In this document: positions 1 to 7,109 of the stretch, piece after piece
Layout: each line of letters begins with the position of its first letter
How positions within the stretch are numbered: position 1 is the first letter of the stretch
DNA from: Methylopila capsulata
Lineage (GTDB): Bacteria > Pseudomonadota > Alphaproteobacteria > Rhizobiales > Methylopilaceae
DNA length: 64,000 nucleotides
Direction: 5' to 3'
NCBI RefSeq assembly: GCF_016907975.1
Contig: NZ_JAFBCY010000004.1
Coordinates: forward strand, 372,001 to 436,000
Program-made: the position numbers and the translations under genes
Notes under the pieces: model-generated
Seen by the model: the letters and a program-made list of their open reading frames with translations, nothing else
Told to the model about the DNA's origin: nothing
Database searches by the model: none

Positions 1-116
1 AGAACCTCTACATGGCCGGCAGCTCGGTGTTCACGACCGGTGGTTGCGCCAACCCGACCCTCACCATCACCGCGCTCGCGATCCGTCTCGCCGAGCGCCT
101 CGCGGTCAGCGCCTGA
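1..116 (+). CDS. GMC family oxidoreductase, C-terminal end only (partial)
   Basis: The first 38 codons readable here (frame beginning at base 3) end in TGA at 114-116. They contain AGSSVFTTGGCANPTLT, the closing signature of the GMC oxidoreductase C-terminal domain, in which the Asn of the NPT triplet is a known active-site position. GMC enzymes are FAD-dependent alcohol, choline or sugar oxidases/dehydrogenases. The substrate cannot be told from this piece. The stop lies 10 bases before the start of the small Tat-signal protein, so the two are probably one operon. The rest of the gene lies upstream of the window. Confidence 0.85.
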   Translation, partial: NLYMAGSSVFTTGGCANPTLTITALAIRLAERLAVSA

Positions 117-126
117 GGAGAGCGAC

Positions 127-543
127 ATGGGCAAGCTCACCCGCCGGGCGCTGCTCGGGACCGCAGCCGTCGGCGCCTTCGGCCTCGTGGCCTACGGCGG
201 CGGCCGCGCGGCCTGCAGCTTCGTGCCGCGCAACCATCCCGACTTCTTCTCGCTGCTCGACATCCCGCCGGAGGGCGCCGTCGCGCGCCGGATCGGGGAG
301 GGGGCGCTCGCCGAGGCGAGCCTCCCCTCGGATTTCGACGCTCTCGCGACGGCGATGAAGCTTCGTCCCCTGATCGCCGAGGCGATCGCGACCGACTGCC
401 CGACGACCCGCCGGCAACTGGTCCAGGATCAGTGCGCGGCGGACTTCGCCGAGGGCCGCTGCGTCGTGATCGACGGCTGGGTGCTGTCCGAGACCGAAGC
501 GAGCCTCTGCGCCGCGAAGCTGCTGCGGCCGTCGATCATCTGA
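127..543 (+). CDS. Small Tat-signal protein of unknown function, next to GMC oxidoreductase
   Basis: 138 residues. I chose ATG 127 because a GGAGAG ribosome site lies just before it and because the product then starts with a twin-arginine signal: residues 1-30 hold KLTRRALLG followed by a hydrophobic Ala/Gly stretch. The mature part has four Cys spaced along its length (near residues 30, 98, 107 and 132), possibly disulfides. Its position 10 bases after a GMC oxidoreductase suggests an exported small partner of that enzyme, as gluconate dehydrogenase has, but I do not recognise the family and this is inference. Its C-terminal half is repeated as a broken copy at 3245-3478 (CVVIDGWVLSETEASLCA versus SVVVEGWVLSEVEASLCA). 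Confidence 0.75.
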   Translation: MGKLTRRALLGTAAVGAFGLVAYGGGRAACSFVPRNHPDFFSLLDIPPEGAVARRIGEGALAEASLPSDFDALATAMKLRPLIAEAIATDCPTTRRQLVQDQCAADFAEGRCVVIDGWVLSETEASLCAAKLLRPSII

Positions 544-588
544 GCGCGCCCGCGCCGGGATTGCGAAGCACGACTCCGAGCTCCGCCG

Positions 589-2133
589 CTAACTGAAGAC
601 CCCGATGAACTGCAGCAGTTGGGTCATCGAGGCGATGCCGGCGGGCGAGGAGGGCGCGCCGGCCAGCGGCGCCGCTCGGGCCTCGACCTGCAGATCGAAC
701 TCGGCGTTCTGGATCTCGTCGAGCGATCCCAGAATCGTCTCCGCGACGATCAGCCCGCCGACCGCGCCGAGCTGGCGGTCCGCCGTGTAGAGGCCGGCTT
801 CGCGGAGGATGTAGTACCAGAGCGGCGTGGCCCAGACGAGCGAGGGCGCGAGCTGGAGGATCTCGGGAAAGTCGCCGAACTCCGACGGCGGGAACAGCTG
901 GTCGCCGCGGAGGCCCGGAACGAGGCCGCCGTAGATGTCCGTCAGCCGGGCCGCCGCCTCCTGGCCCGAGGGGAGGCCGAAATCCACCCCGCGGCGGATG
1001 TTGCGCTCGGCCAGCGACGCAGGCGGCTCGCCGATCGACGGCGGCGGCAGGCGGAACACCGCCTTGGCCAGCCGGGCGTCCAGCGGCTCGCCGTGCTGGG
1101 CCGTGGGCGTCGGGCTCGGCGCGTCGAAGAACAGCTCCCAGTCCACCACGAAGTCGCCGTCGCTGAGCTTGGCCTTGCCGCGGAGGTCGCGGCCCGGCGC
1201 GAACAGCGGCGCGCCGCCGCGGGCGTTCAGCGCATAGCCCTCCCGAAGCTGGCTGTGCCCCAGCCGGAACGCCGCGTGGGCGAACTCGACGGGCATCGCC
1301 AGGAGGTCCGCCACGCCCTCCGACGCGACGGCGCGGAGGTAGGCTTCGCGGGCGCGCGCGATCATCGCCTGATAGAGCGTCGTCTTTGCGGCGAGGGCCG
1401 CGAGAACGGCGTCGATGTGCTCCTTCTGCACGATGTTCGGAAGGTAGTCGTGCAGCACGATCCGCCGGTAGGCGTTCTGCACCTCGAGCTTGGTCGCCTT
1501 GAAGACGTCGCCGCCCGGACGCTTGTCGCTCGCGGACCCCGTCGCGGCGGCGTGGATCGCGTTGTGCAGCCGCTGGAACAGGATGTGGATCTGGACGATG
1601 AGCTTGTTCTCGTCGTTGCGCGGATCGGCGATCAGACGACCGTTGTTGAAGGCCGCCCCGCGCAGGATGTCCACGTCGTTGTCCAGCAGGAACAAGCCGT
1701 CGTCGTCGTAGAGGTCCGGCTGCGCGACGCCGAGCAGGCCGTAGACCGAATCCAGGTCCAGGCTCGGAATGCGGCCGTTGGTGGCGGTCGGCTGGCCGCC
1801 GTCCTCGAGGACGCGCTGGCGCTGGCCGAGCGTGGGGTTCTGGTGGACGAGCGCGAGATCCTGCGCCACGACGCGGAACTCCGTCATGTCGTGGTCGATG
1901 AACTGCCCGAGGAAGGTAAAGCCCGCCGGGTTGCCGGGTTTGCCGCCGGGCGGCGGCGGGACCGGCGTCGGCGCAATCTGCTCGATCGGCCCCCTTGCGC
2001 CCGCGAGCATGGAGAGCGCAAGGGAATCGTAGGCGTGGTTCGACGCTTCGAACAGGCGTCCGAACGGGGACTTGAGCGCGCTCGGCGCCAGGGTCCGCGG
2101 GTCGAGAACCGAAATCCAGCCGTGATGCGCCAT
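589..2133 (-). CDS. Haem peroxidase of the animal-peroxidase superfamily
   Basis: 514 residues, within the usual range for bacterial peroxidases of this superfamily. Three hallmark blocks are visible: GQFIDHDMTEF near residue 80 (distal His), ADPRNDEN near 170 (distal Arg region), followed by HILFQRLHNAIH, and FRLGHSQLREG near 290 (proximal His). No signal peptide is seen, so a cytoplasmic enzyme is likely; physiological substrate unknown. A TTG two codons upstream is possible, but the ATG at 2133 lies six bases after GGGGGAGG, an ideal spacing, so I start there. It lies downstream of mxaG on the same strand with about 240 bases between, too far to assume one operon. Confidence 0.88.
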   Translation of the reverse strand: MAHHGWISVLDPRTLAPSALKSPFGRLFEASNHAYDSLALSMLAGARGPIEQIAPTPVPPPPGGKPGNPAGFTFLGQFIDHDMTEFRVVAQDLALVHQNPTLGQRQRVLEDGGQPTATNGRIPSLDLDSVYGLLGVAQPDLYDDDGLFLLDNDVDILRGAAFNNGRLIADPRNDENKLIVQIHILFQRLHNAIHAAATGSASDKRPGGDVFKATKLEVQNAYRRIVLHDYLPNIVQKEHIDAVLAALAAKTTLYQAMIARAREAYLRAVASEGVADLLAMPVEFAHAAFRLGHSQLREGYALNARGGAPLFAPGRDLRGKAKLSDGDFVVDWELFFDAPSPTPTAQHGEPLDARLAKAVFRLPPPSIGEPPASLAERNIRRGVDFGLPSGQEAAARLTDIYGGLVPGLRGDQLFPPSEFGDFPEILQLAPSLVWATPLWYYILREAGLYTADRQLGAVGGLIVAETILGSLDEIQNAEFDLQVEARAAPLAGAPSSPAGIASMTQLLQFIGVFS

Positions 2134-2284
2134 CTGCAACCTCCCCCTCGCGATGATCGCGCAAAGGTTGCATTTAGCGGCAGACAGTGCAATCAGGAGT
2201 TATACCAATCCCAAGGCGCTCGTTTGGAGCGTGGTCGCTTGTGATCGGCCCGCCGCCTTCTCCGGCGGAGCCGGGCGTCCGCGA

Positions 2285-2324
2285 CGGGGGCGTCGAGCTT
2301 CGTCCGGTGTCGTGGACGCCCCCG
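2285..2324. terminator. GC-rich hairpin between mxaG and the peroxidase gene
   Basis: A perfect 10-bp stem, CGGGGGCGTC at 2285-2294 and GACGCCCCCG at 2315-2324, with a 20-base loop. It sits just after mxaG (minus strand) and before the peroxidase. No T-run follows, so it may be a weak or Rho-assisted terminator or an mRNA-stabilising structure. Confidence 0.4.
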
Positions 2325-2376
2325 CGACGGCGATCGGCCTGCCGGCGTGATCCATCCGGGCCTATCGGCCTTGGCT

Positions 2377-2964
2377 TTACTCTTCGGTCTTGCAGCTCTC
2401 GGGCGCGTCGGCGGCGGGCTTCGGGGCCGGCGTCTTGCCGTCGAAGGGCTTGTAGGCCGCCTTGAGCTCGGCGGTCATCCACTCGCCGGCGTCGTCGGGC
2501 TTGTCCTTGTAGAGGTGGCGCACCCAGGCCATCGTCAGCAGCATCTCGTCGACGTTCATCGAGCCGTACATCGGCCCCATCTGCCCGCTGGCGCCGCCGA
2601 AGATCAGCTCGAACAGGCCCTTGTCGGTCGCGCCCTGCGGGTAGGTCCAGTAGCTGTCGTTGAGGCCGGGTCCGAGCTTGCCCTCACCCTTCTGGCCATG
2701 ACAGCCCGAGCACATGGCGAGGAACAACTGCTCGCCCTTGGCGAGGCAGCTTGGGTTGCCGAGATAGGCGTTCTTGCCCGTCTCCACGAAGGCCTTGAAC
2801 GCCTCCGTGTCCTTGCCCTCCGGCGGGGCGTCGTCGAGGTTCAGGACCTCGCCGGTCACCGCGTTGTTGAAGGTGAGCGCAGCCTTGGCGCCCATGACGC
2901 CCGCCGCGCCGACGGCCGTCGCCAGCGCCGCAGCAACTGCGCCCTTCACCCAAGCTCTTGCCAT
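2377..2964 (-). CDS. mxaG: Cytochrome cL (c-550I), electron acceptor of methanol dehydrogenase
   Basis: 195 residues with an N-terminal signal peptide (about 1-29, Ala-rich). The single haem site is CSGCH at 85-89. Flanking blocks match my memory of Methylobacterium MxaG closely: FNNAVTGEVLNLDDAP, GKLGPGLNDSYWTYPQG, LFELIFGGASGQMGPMYG, and a C-terminal CKxxE. The protein takes electrons from periplasmic PQQ methanol dehydrogenase and passes them to a class I cytochrome c. GGGAGG precedes ATG 2964. The usual partners mxaF, mxaJ and mxaI are not beside it, which is odd. It could instead be an XoxG serving the lanthanide enzyme, but the sequence looks closer to MxaG. Confidence 0.85.
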   Translation of the reverse strand: MARAWVKGAVAAALATAVGAAGVMGAKAALTFNNAVTGEVLNLDDAPPEGKDTEAFKAFVETGKNAYLGNPSCLAKGEQLFLAMCSGCHGQKGEGKLGPGLNDSYWTYPQGATDKGLFELIFGGASGQMGPMYGSMNVDEMLLTMAWVRHLYKDKPDDAGEWMTAELKAAYKPFDGKTPAPKPAADAPESCKTEE

Positions 2965-3060
2965 GTCATTCCTCCCGCGCGTTTCTCAAAAACCGAAAAG
3001 ACGTAAATTATAAAACTCATATTATAAGTATGAGCCGGTATAATGTTCCGTCTATCGCGA
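2965..3060 (-). promoter_or_regulatory. AT-rich upstream region of mxaG with inverted repeat
   Basis: This stretch is much richer in A+T than the rest of the window. It carries an inverted repeat CTCATA (3016-3021) and TATGAG (3029-3034) around TTATAAG, plus several TATAAT-like hexamers readable on the minus strand. It is the natural place for the mxaG promoter and perhaps an operator; which hexamer is used cannot be decided by eye. Confidence 0.4.
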
Positions 3061-3215
3061 CGGCGACACATAAATGACATGGGTGATATTGCGACCGAGG
3101 CGACCCTCACATTGCCGTCAGGGCGTCGTGATCACGCTGATCATCTTGGCGGGGCGGGAGCTGGCCTGCGACCAAAGTCAATGCGGCCGGTTTGTCTGCG
3201 TTCGCCGCCGCGTAA

Positions 3216-3242
3216 CGAAAAAGGGCGCCCGAAGGCGCCCTT
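3216..3242 (-). terminator. Orphan rho-independent terminator (minus strand)
   Basis: On the minus strand the sequence is AAGGGCGCC, loop TTCG, GGCGCCCTT, then TTT. This is a perfect 9-bp stem with a stable UUCG loop and a T-run. No intact minus-strand gene lies upstream that it could end, so it is probably left over from a lost gene, or acts weakly for plus-strand transcription. Confidence 0.6.
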
Positions 3243-3244
3243 GA

Positions 3245-3478
3245 GTGCGCGGCGGCGAGGCCGCCGCCGCTCTCGGCGACCGCCCACTGATCCCCGAGGC
3301 GCTCACGGCCGGGCTGTCCGACGGCGCGCAAAATCTCGGTTCCGGACGCTGCGCCGGCGACTTCGCTCACGGCCGGTCGGTCGTCGTGGAGGGCTGGGTG
3401 CTGTCCGAAGTCGAAGCCAGCCTGTGCGCCGGCCGGAGCCTCGTGGGGCGAGTGGCAGAGGAGCGTGAGCAGGTATAG
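3245..3478 (+). pseudogene. Broken duplicate of the small Tat-signal protein (C-terminal part)
   Basis: An open frame from GTG 3245 gives 77 residues whose central part matches the end of the gene at 127-543: RCAGDFAHGRSVVVEGWV against QCAADFAEGRCVVIDGWV, then LSEVEASLCAG against LSETEASLCAA. Homology begins near RPLI and covers roughly the last 60 residues of the intact copy. The first half, including the Tat signal, is missing. Shared DNA includes the exact run GGCTGGGTGCTGTCCGA. I call it a remnant of duplication or rearrangement. It could in principle be translated, but there is no ribosome site or signal peptide. Confidence 0.7.
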
Positions 3479-3560
3479 GAAAAAAAGCTTATTATAGCTT
3501 GACCACCACGGCGGCCGTGGGTTAGGAAGCGAGTGTTCTTGTTTTGTTCAGGAGGATTCC

Positions 3561-4925
3561 ATGCCTACGGTCACTCAGCTCAACGCCGTCGATTATGGGT
3601 TCACGCCCACCGCTGCGAACCCTTCGGCGGCCTTGTCGAGCGCGATCGCCGCAGCCATTTCGCAAGGAAAGCCGCTCTTCATCGAGCCCGGCTCCTATAC
3701 CGTCAGCAACGTCGTGATTTCCGGTCCGATTGAACTGATCGGCGTGCCCGGCAAGGTGACGTTGAAGATGGCGTCGGGGGCGAAGTCCATCCTCGTTCTG
3801 CAGAATTTCTCGTCCGCGCAGCTTAGCGGCCTGATCTTCGACGGCGCGGATCTCACGCCTTCCGACGCCTATGGCGTCGGCTACCGCGCTCTCTTGGTCG
3901 CTCGGCGAACGACCACTGTCGCATCCCGCATTCGGATCGAACGTTGCGCCTTCCAGGCCGCAGACGGCTACGGGCTCGGCATATCCCAATGCGCCGCGTT
4001 CGTGACGGATAGTCGTTTCTCGAACTTGTACGCGGCGACGGGGGCGTCCAATCACGAAGGCTTCGTCTTCGAAGGAAACCGGATCGGCGCGATGAGAAAC
4101 AATGGCGTCGTCATCTCCCGCGACGCGGGAACGCCTGCGATCACGCGGATTGTCGGCAATCGAGTCGACGGCGTTTCACGCACTCTTCCTGAGTCTACGG
4201 GCTATCAGGGCAACGCCGTGTTGATCGAGTCGGAGTCCAATGTCGTCGTCGCCCAGAATGAGATTCATGATTGTGCGTTCACGGCGGTTCGACTGAACGG
4301 TTGCACGCGCGCCCGAGTCGTCCAGAACCACTGCGATAAACATGGCGAGGTCGCGATCTACATCGAGGGCTTCGGTAACGGACGGCAGATTGCGAATGAC
4401 GGCTACGATGTGGTGGTCAGCGACAACGTGATCAATGACGCCGGAGTGGGCGTCGCGATCGCCAACATCGATTACAGCGGCCGGCTCGGTGTGATCTCGA
4501 ATAATATAATCCGGCGCATTTCCAAACGTACCGTAGCTGCGGGAACGCCAAACCAGTACACCTCACCCGGCAAGGCGATCGCGGTGGAGACCTGCGCGCT
4601 TATTGCGAACAACTTCGTGGAGAATGCCTTCCAGGCGATCGACGTCTCCGCGGGCTCTTACACGCAGGACAGCGTCGTCATCGGCAACGTCCTGCGCCAG
4701 ACGACGCTCGCGATGGGCGTTTCGACGGTCAACGGGGCCAAAGACGTGCTGGTCGCCGACAACCTCGCGGCCGGCTTCGCCTCGGTCGCGTCGGGCGGCG
4801 GCGCTTTGCGACAGATGAACGCTGCGGGGACCATCACTGGAACGACCGACCTCGCATCATTCAGCGAAAGCACTGGGACCGCGAATCTTCGCGTAGAAGG
4901 CGTCGTCAGCCGCGCCAGCCTCTGA
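3561..4925 (+). CDS. Right-handed beta-helix repeat protein (TIGR03808-like), lacking a Tat signal
   Basis: 454 residues after a strong AGGAGGA ribosome site. Residues 35-420 are a chain of short repeats with N-x-I/V steps (GNRIGAM, QNEIHDC, DNVINDA, NNIIRRI, GNVLRQT), typical of a parallel beta-helix. Blocks such as CAFTAVRLNGC, GEVAIYIEGFG and NIDYSGRLGVISNNIIR fit the family I know as TIGR03808, Tat-exported repeat proteins of Hyphomicrobiales. This copy starts MPTVTQLNAVDYGF, with no twin-arginine signal, so its location is uncertain. A surface-binding or carbohydrate-active role is only a guess. Base composition is visibly less GC-rich than neighbouring genes and codon choice is more relaxed, so recent acquisition is possible. 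Confidence 0.75.
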   Translation: MPTVTQLNAVDYGFTPTAANPSAALSSAIAAAISQGKPLFIEPGSYTVSNVVISGPIELIGVPGKVTLKMASGAKSILVLQNFSSAQLSGLIFDGADLTPSDAYGVGYRALLVARRTTTVASRIRIERCAFQAADGYGLGISQCAAFVTDSRFSNLYAATGASNHEGFVFEGNRIGAMRNNGVVISRDAGTPAITRIVGNRVDGVSRTLPESTGYQGNAVLIESESNVVVAQNEIHDCAFTAVRLNGCTRARVVQNHCDKHGEVAIYIEGFGNGRQIANDGYDVVVSDNVINDAGVGVAIANIDYSGRLGVISNNIIRRISKRTVAAGTPNQYTSPGKAIAVETCALIANNFVENAFQAIDVSAGSYTQDSVVIGNVLRQTTLAMGVSTVNGAKDVLVADNLAAGFASVASGGGALRQMNAAGTITGTTDLASFSESTGTANLRVEGVVSRASL

Positions 4926-4950
4926 TGAGGCTTTCAAGATCGTCATAGAA

Positions 4951-4977
4951 CAAAAAGGGGCGCCTTTCGGCGCCCCT
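4951..4977 (-). terminator. Rho-independent terminator of glnA
   Basis: On the minus strand AGGGGCGCC, loop GAAA, GGCGCCCCT is followed by a T-run. It lies 32 bases after the glnA stop. It also separates glnA from the convergent beta-helix gene. Confidence 0.85.
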
Positions 4978-5008
4978 GCAGTCGGCTTTCCGGTTCGGAA
5001 GGAACGTC

Positions 5009-6424
5009 TCAGGCCGAGTAGTACATATCGAACTCGACCGGGTGCGGCGTGTGCTCGAACCGGATGACCTCCTTCATCTTCAGCTCGATGAAGCTGTCGA
5101 TCTGGTCGTCCGTGAACACGTTGCCCTTCTTGAGGAACTCGCGGTCCTTGTCGAGGTTCTGCAGCGCCTCGCGCAGGCTGGCGGAGACGGTCGGGATCTT
5201 CTTCAGCTCGCGCGGCGGCAGGTCGTAGAGATCCTTGTCCATGGCCGGGCCCGGATCGATCTTGTTGGTGATGCCGTCGAGGCCGGCCATCAGCAGCGCG
5301 GCGAAGGCGAGGTAGGGGTTCGCGGTCGGATCGGGGAAACGGACCTCGACGCGCTTCGCCTTCGGCGAGTTGGTCCACGGGATGCGGCAGGAGGCCGAGC
5401 GGTTGCGCGCGGAGTAGGCCAGCAGCACGGGCGCCTCGAAGCCCGGGACGAGGCGCTTGTAGCTGTTCGTCGACGGGTTGGTGAAGGCGTTCAGCGCCTT
5501 GGCGTGCTTGATGATGCCGCCGATGTACCAGAGGCACTCCTGGCTGAGGCCGGCGTACTTGTCGCCGGCGAACATCGGCTTGCCGTCCTTCCAGATCGAC
5601 TGGTGGACGTGCATGCCCGATCCGTTGTCGCCGTAGACCGGCTTCGGCATGAAGGTCGCCGTCTTGCCGTAGGAATGCGCCACCTGGTGGATGCAGTACT
5701 TGTAGACCTGCAGGTGGTCGGCGATCCGGACGATCTTCTCGAACTTGAGGCCGAGCTCGTGCTGGGCGGAGGCCACCTCATGGTGGTGCTTCTCGACGAC
5801 CGCGCCCATGGCGGCCATCGCGGCCAGCATCTCGCCGCGCATGTCCTGCTCGCTGTCCACCGGCGGCACGGGGAAGTAGCCGCCCTTGGTGCGGACGCGG
5901 TGGCCCATGTTGCCGGTTTCGTAGTCGGTGTCGGAGTTCGTCGGCAGCTCGATCGAGTCGAGCTTGAAGCCGGTGTTGTACGGGGTCGCCGCGAACTTGA
6001 CGTCGTCGAACACGAAGAACTCGGCCTCGGGGCCGAAATAGACGGTGTCGCCGATCCCCAGCGACTGCATGTAGACCTCGGCCTTCTTCACCGTGCCGCG
6101 CGGGTCGCGCTCATAGGGCTCGCCGGTGGTGGGCTCGAGCACGTCGCAGACCACAGACAGCGTGGTGGCGGCGAAGAACGGGTCGAGGCACGCGGTGGCG
6201 ACGTCCGGCATCAGCAGCATGTCGGACTCGTTGATCGCCTTCCAGCCGGCGATCGACGAGCCGTCGAACATCTGGCCTTCGGCGAAGAACTCGTCGTCCA
6301 CCATCGTGATGTCGAAGGTGACGTGCTGCCACTTGCCCTGCGGGTCGGTGAAGCGGAGATCGACGTACTTGACATCGTTCTCTTTGATGAATGCGAGAAT
6401 GTCCTTGGCCGTGGTCATTGCCAT
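5009..6424 (-). CDS. glnA: Glutamine synthetase type I
   Basis: 471 residues, the normal length for dodecameric GSI. It makes glutamine from glutamate, ammonia and ATP. Visible signatures: DGSSIAGW near 54, [10 protein letters not shown] near 131, [17 protein letters not shown] near 267, and NRSASCRIP near 341. Tyr400 in [10 protein letters not shown] is the adenylylation site, so activity is probably controlled by GlnE. I use the first of two ATGs because AAGGAT lies about nine bases before it; the second (residue 3) is also possible. It lies 66 bases after glnB on the same strand, the classic glnBA operon, ending in a terminator at 4951-4977. Confidence 0.97.
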   Translation of the reverse strand: MAMTTAKDILAFIKENDVKYVDLRFTDPQGKWQHVTFDITMVDDEFFAEGQMFDGSSIAGWKAINESDMLLMPDVATACLDPFFAATTLSVVCDVLEPTTGEPYERDPRGTVKKAEVYMQSLGIGDTVYFGPEAEFFVFDDVKFAATPYNTGFKLDSIELPTNSDTDYETGNMGHRVRTKGGYFPVPPVDSEQDMRGEMLAAMAAMGAVVEKHHHEVASAQHELGLKFEKIVRIADHLQVYKYCIHQVAHSYGKTATFMPKPVYGDNGSGMHVHQSIWKDGKPMFAGDKYAGLSQECLWYIGGIIKHAKALNAFTNPSTNSYKRLVPGFEAPVLLAYSARNRSASCRIPWTNSPKAKRVEVRFPDPTANPYLAFAALLMAGLDGITNKIDPGPAMDKDLYDLPPRELKKIPTVSASLREALQNLDKDREFLKKGNVFTDDQIDSFIELKMKEVIRFEHTPHPVEFDMYYSA

Positions 6425-6460
6425 TTTGATTATCCTTATCCTTGTTCAGGAGTGGGGCTT

Positions 6461-6480
6461 CGGCCGCTCAGGGGCGGCCG
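6461..6480. other. Hairpin in the glnB-glnA spacer
   Basis: CGGCCGC (6461-6467) pairs with GCGGCCG (6474-6480) around a six-base loop. It lies between glnB and glnA with no T-run. It may slow transcription or mark a processing point that sets different mRNA levels for the two genes. Confidence 0.4.
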
Positions 6481-6490
6481 TATCCAAGGC

Positions 6491-6901
<411 letters not shown>

Positions 6902-6904
6902 CTA

Positions 6905-6921
6905 AGCAGCTAGCGTGCCAG
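6905..6921 (-). promoter_or_regulatory. Sigma-54 (RpoN) promoter of glnB-glnA
   Basis: The minus strand reads CTGGCACGCTAGCTGCTT. The -24 GG (6919, 6918) and the -12 GC (6907, 6906) are separated by exactly ten bases, and the TGGCACG half is a perfect consensus. This implies NtrC/RpoN-controlled transcription starting near 6894, about 65 bases before the GTG of glnB. I saw no clear NtrC dyad upstream. Confidence 0.8.
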
Positions 6922-7109
6922 TCTTCCGCCGTCGGCGAAACCTCTGCGTCCGCCGACTGTTTGATAGATAGGTCGAGCCCCCGAATTGGCAGCCGCCCGA
7001 TGTATGATCTAAAAATAGGCAAAATGCTTAATAAAAAGGCGATTAAATCCGCGCCGGCATCGCGTGGCAGCGTGAGAATTGTGCAGAGTCTCCCCGGCGG
7101 GGCTCGGTG

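Noticed and set aside
7061-7085. TGGCAGCGTGAGAATTGTGC as a second sigma-54 promoter (toward nnr)
   Set aside because: GG and GC are 15 bases apart instead of ten.
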